This document shows, piece by piece, positions 5,201 to 5,310 of a DNA stretch of 5,310 bases. Every line of letters starts with the position of its first letter. Position 1 is the stretch's first letter. The stretch comes from Candidatus Fonsibacter lacus (GTDB lineage Bacteria; Pseudomonadota; Alphaproteobacteria; Pelagibacterales; Pelagibacteraceae): assembly GCA_010021145.1 (NCBI GenBank), contig RGRP01000059.1, positions 1 through 5,310 on the forward strand. The letters run 5' to 3'. The translations under genes were made by a program, and so were the position numbers. The notes below the pieces were generated by a model. The model searched no databases and was not told the origin of the DNA. It saw nothing but the letters and a program-made list of their open reading frames with translations.

Positions 5201-5310
5201 ATGTTTAAAAAAATAACATCAATTTTAGCTGCGCTACTATTTACAGTCAGCACTTCTAATTCAGCTGAGTTTATAAACATTTTAACTGGTGGAACATCAG
5301 GTGTTTATTA
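5201..5310 (+). CDS. TAXI-family TRAP transporter solute-binding protein (5' end only)
   Basis: Only the first 36 residues are in the window, with two further bases. Residues 1-22 (MFKKITSILAALLFTVSTSNSA) form a Sec signal peptide with cleavage after Ala22. The mature start EFINILTGGTSGVY (23-36) matches the first strand and glycine-rich turn (TGGTxGxYYP) of TAXI-type periplasmic binding proteins, which hand substrates such as dicarboxylates or amino acids to a fused DctQM-type TRAP permease. Full-length members are about 320 residues, and the permease genes would be expected beyond the right edge. It is divergent from msrB and has its own ribosome binding site. The family call rests on a short stretch, so it is probable rather than certain; substrate cannot be told. 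Confidence 0.75.
   Translation, partial: MFKKITSILAALLFTVSTSNSAEFINILTGGTSGVY

Noticed and set aside
1..5310. CRISPR arrays, tRNA or rRNA genes, insertion sequences, toxin-antitoxin pairs, phage genes
   Set aside because: No regularly spaced repeats, cloverleaf sequences, transposase motifs or terminal repeats seen; nearly all sequence is covered by recognised housekeeping or transport genes.

Overview
The window is a compact, A+T-rich stretch (about 70% A+T by eye) of bacterial chromosome. Intergenic gaps are very short, genes overlap by 1-4 bases, and the proteins are rich in Lys, Asn and Ile. Together with a SAM-II/SAM-V-like riboswitch on a methionine operon, AzlCD transporter genes and a TAXI-type TRAP binding protein, this suggests a streamlined marine alphaproteobacterium of the SAR11/Pelagibacterales kind. 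That placement is inference from style and gene content; there is no marker gene in the window.

Layout. Bases 1-1821 (minus strand) hold a metF-metE operon; metE runs off the left edge. Bases 1839-1983 are the minus-strand leader of that operon: a putative promoter, a pseudoknot aptamer resembling SAM-II/SAM-V, a possible antiterminator pairing and an intrinsic terminator. Bases 2003-4219 (plus strand) are a tightly packed run of a LysE-family exporter, azlC, azlD and a secreted msrA. Bases 4222-5005 (minus strand) are msrB followed by a PaaI-like hotdog thioesterase, convergent with msrA. Bases 5006-5200 are a divergent intergenic region, and at 5201 a TAXI-family TRAP solute-binding protein starts and runs off the right edge.

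How it fits together. Most of the window concerns methionine. MetF makes 5-methyl-THF, MetE uses it to methylate homocysteine, and a SAM-sensing leader would shut this off when SAM is plentiful. The divergent operon encodes two kinds of amino-acid exporter (AzlCD relatives such as BrnFE export branched-chain amino acids and methionine) and a periplasmic methionine sulfoxide reductase; msrB supplies the cytoplasmic counterpart of opposite stereospecificity. Methionine as the exported substrate is inference.

Most worth a second look: (1) the riboswitch-like leader with a readable terminator/antiterminator switch, and (2) a MetE whose N-terminal domain is missing about 53 residues in frame, including the segment that carries a folate-binding lysine in the E. 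coli enzyme.
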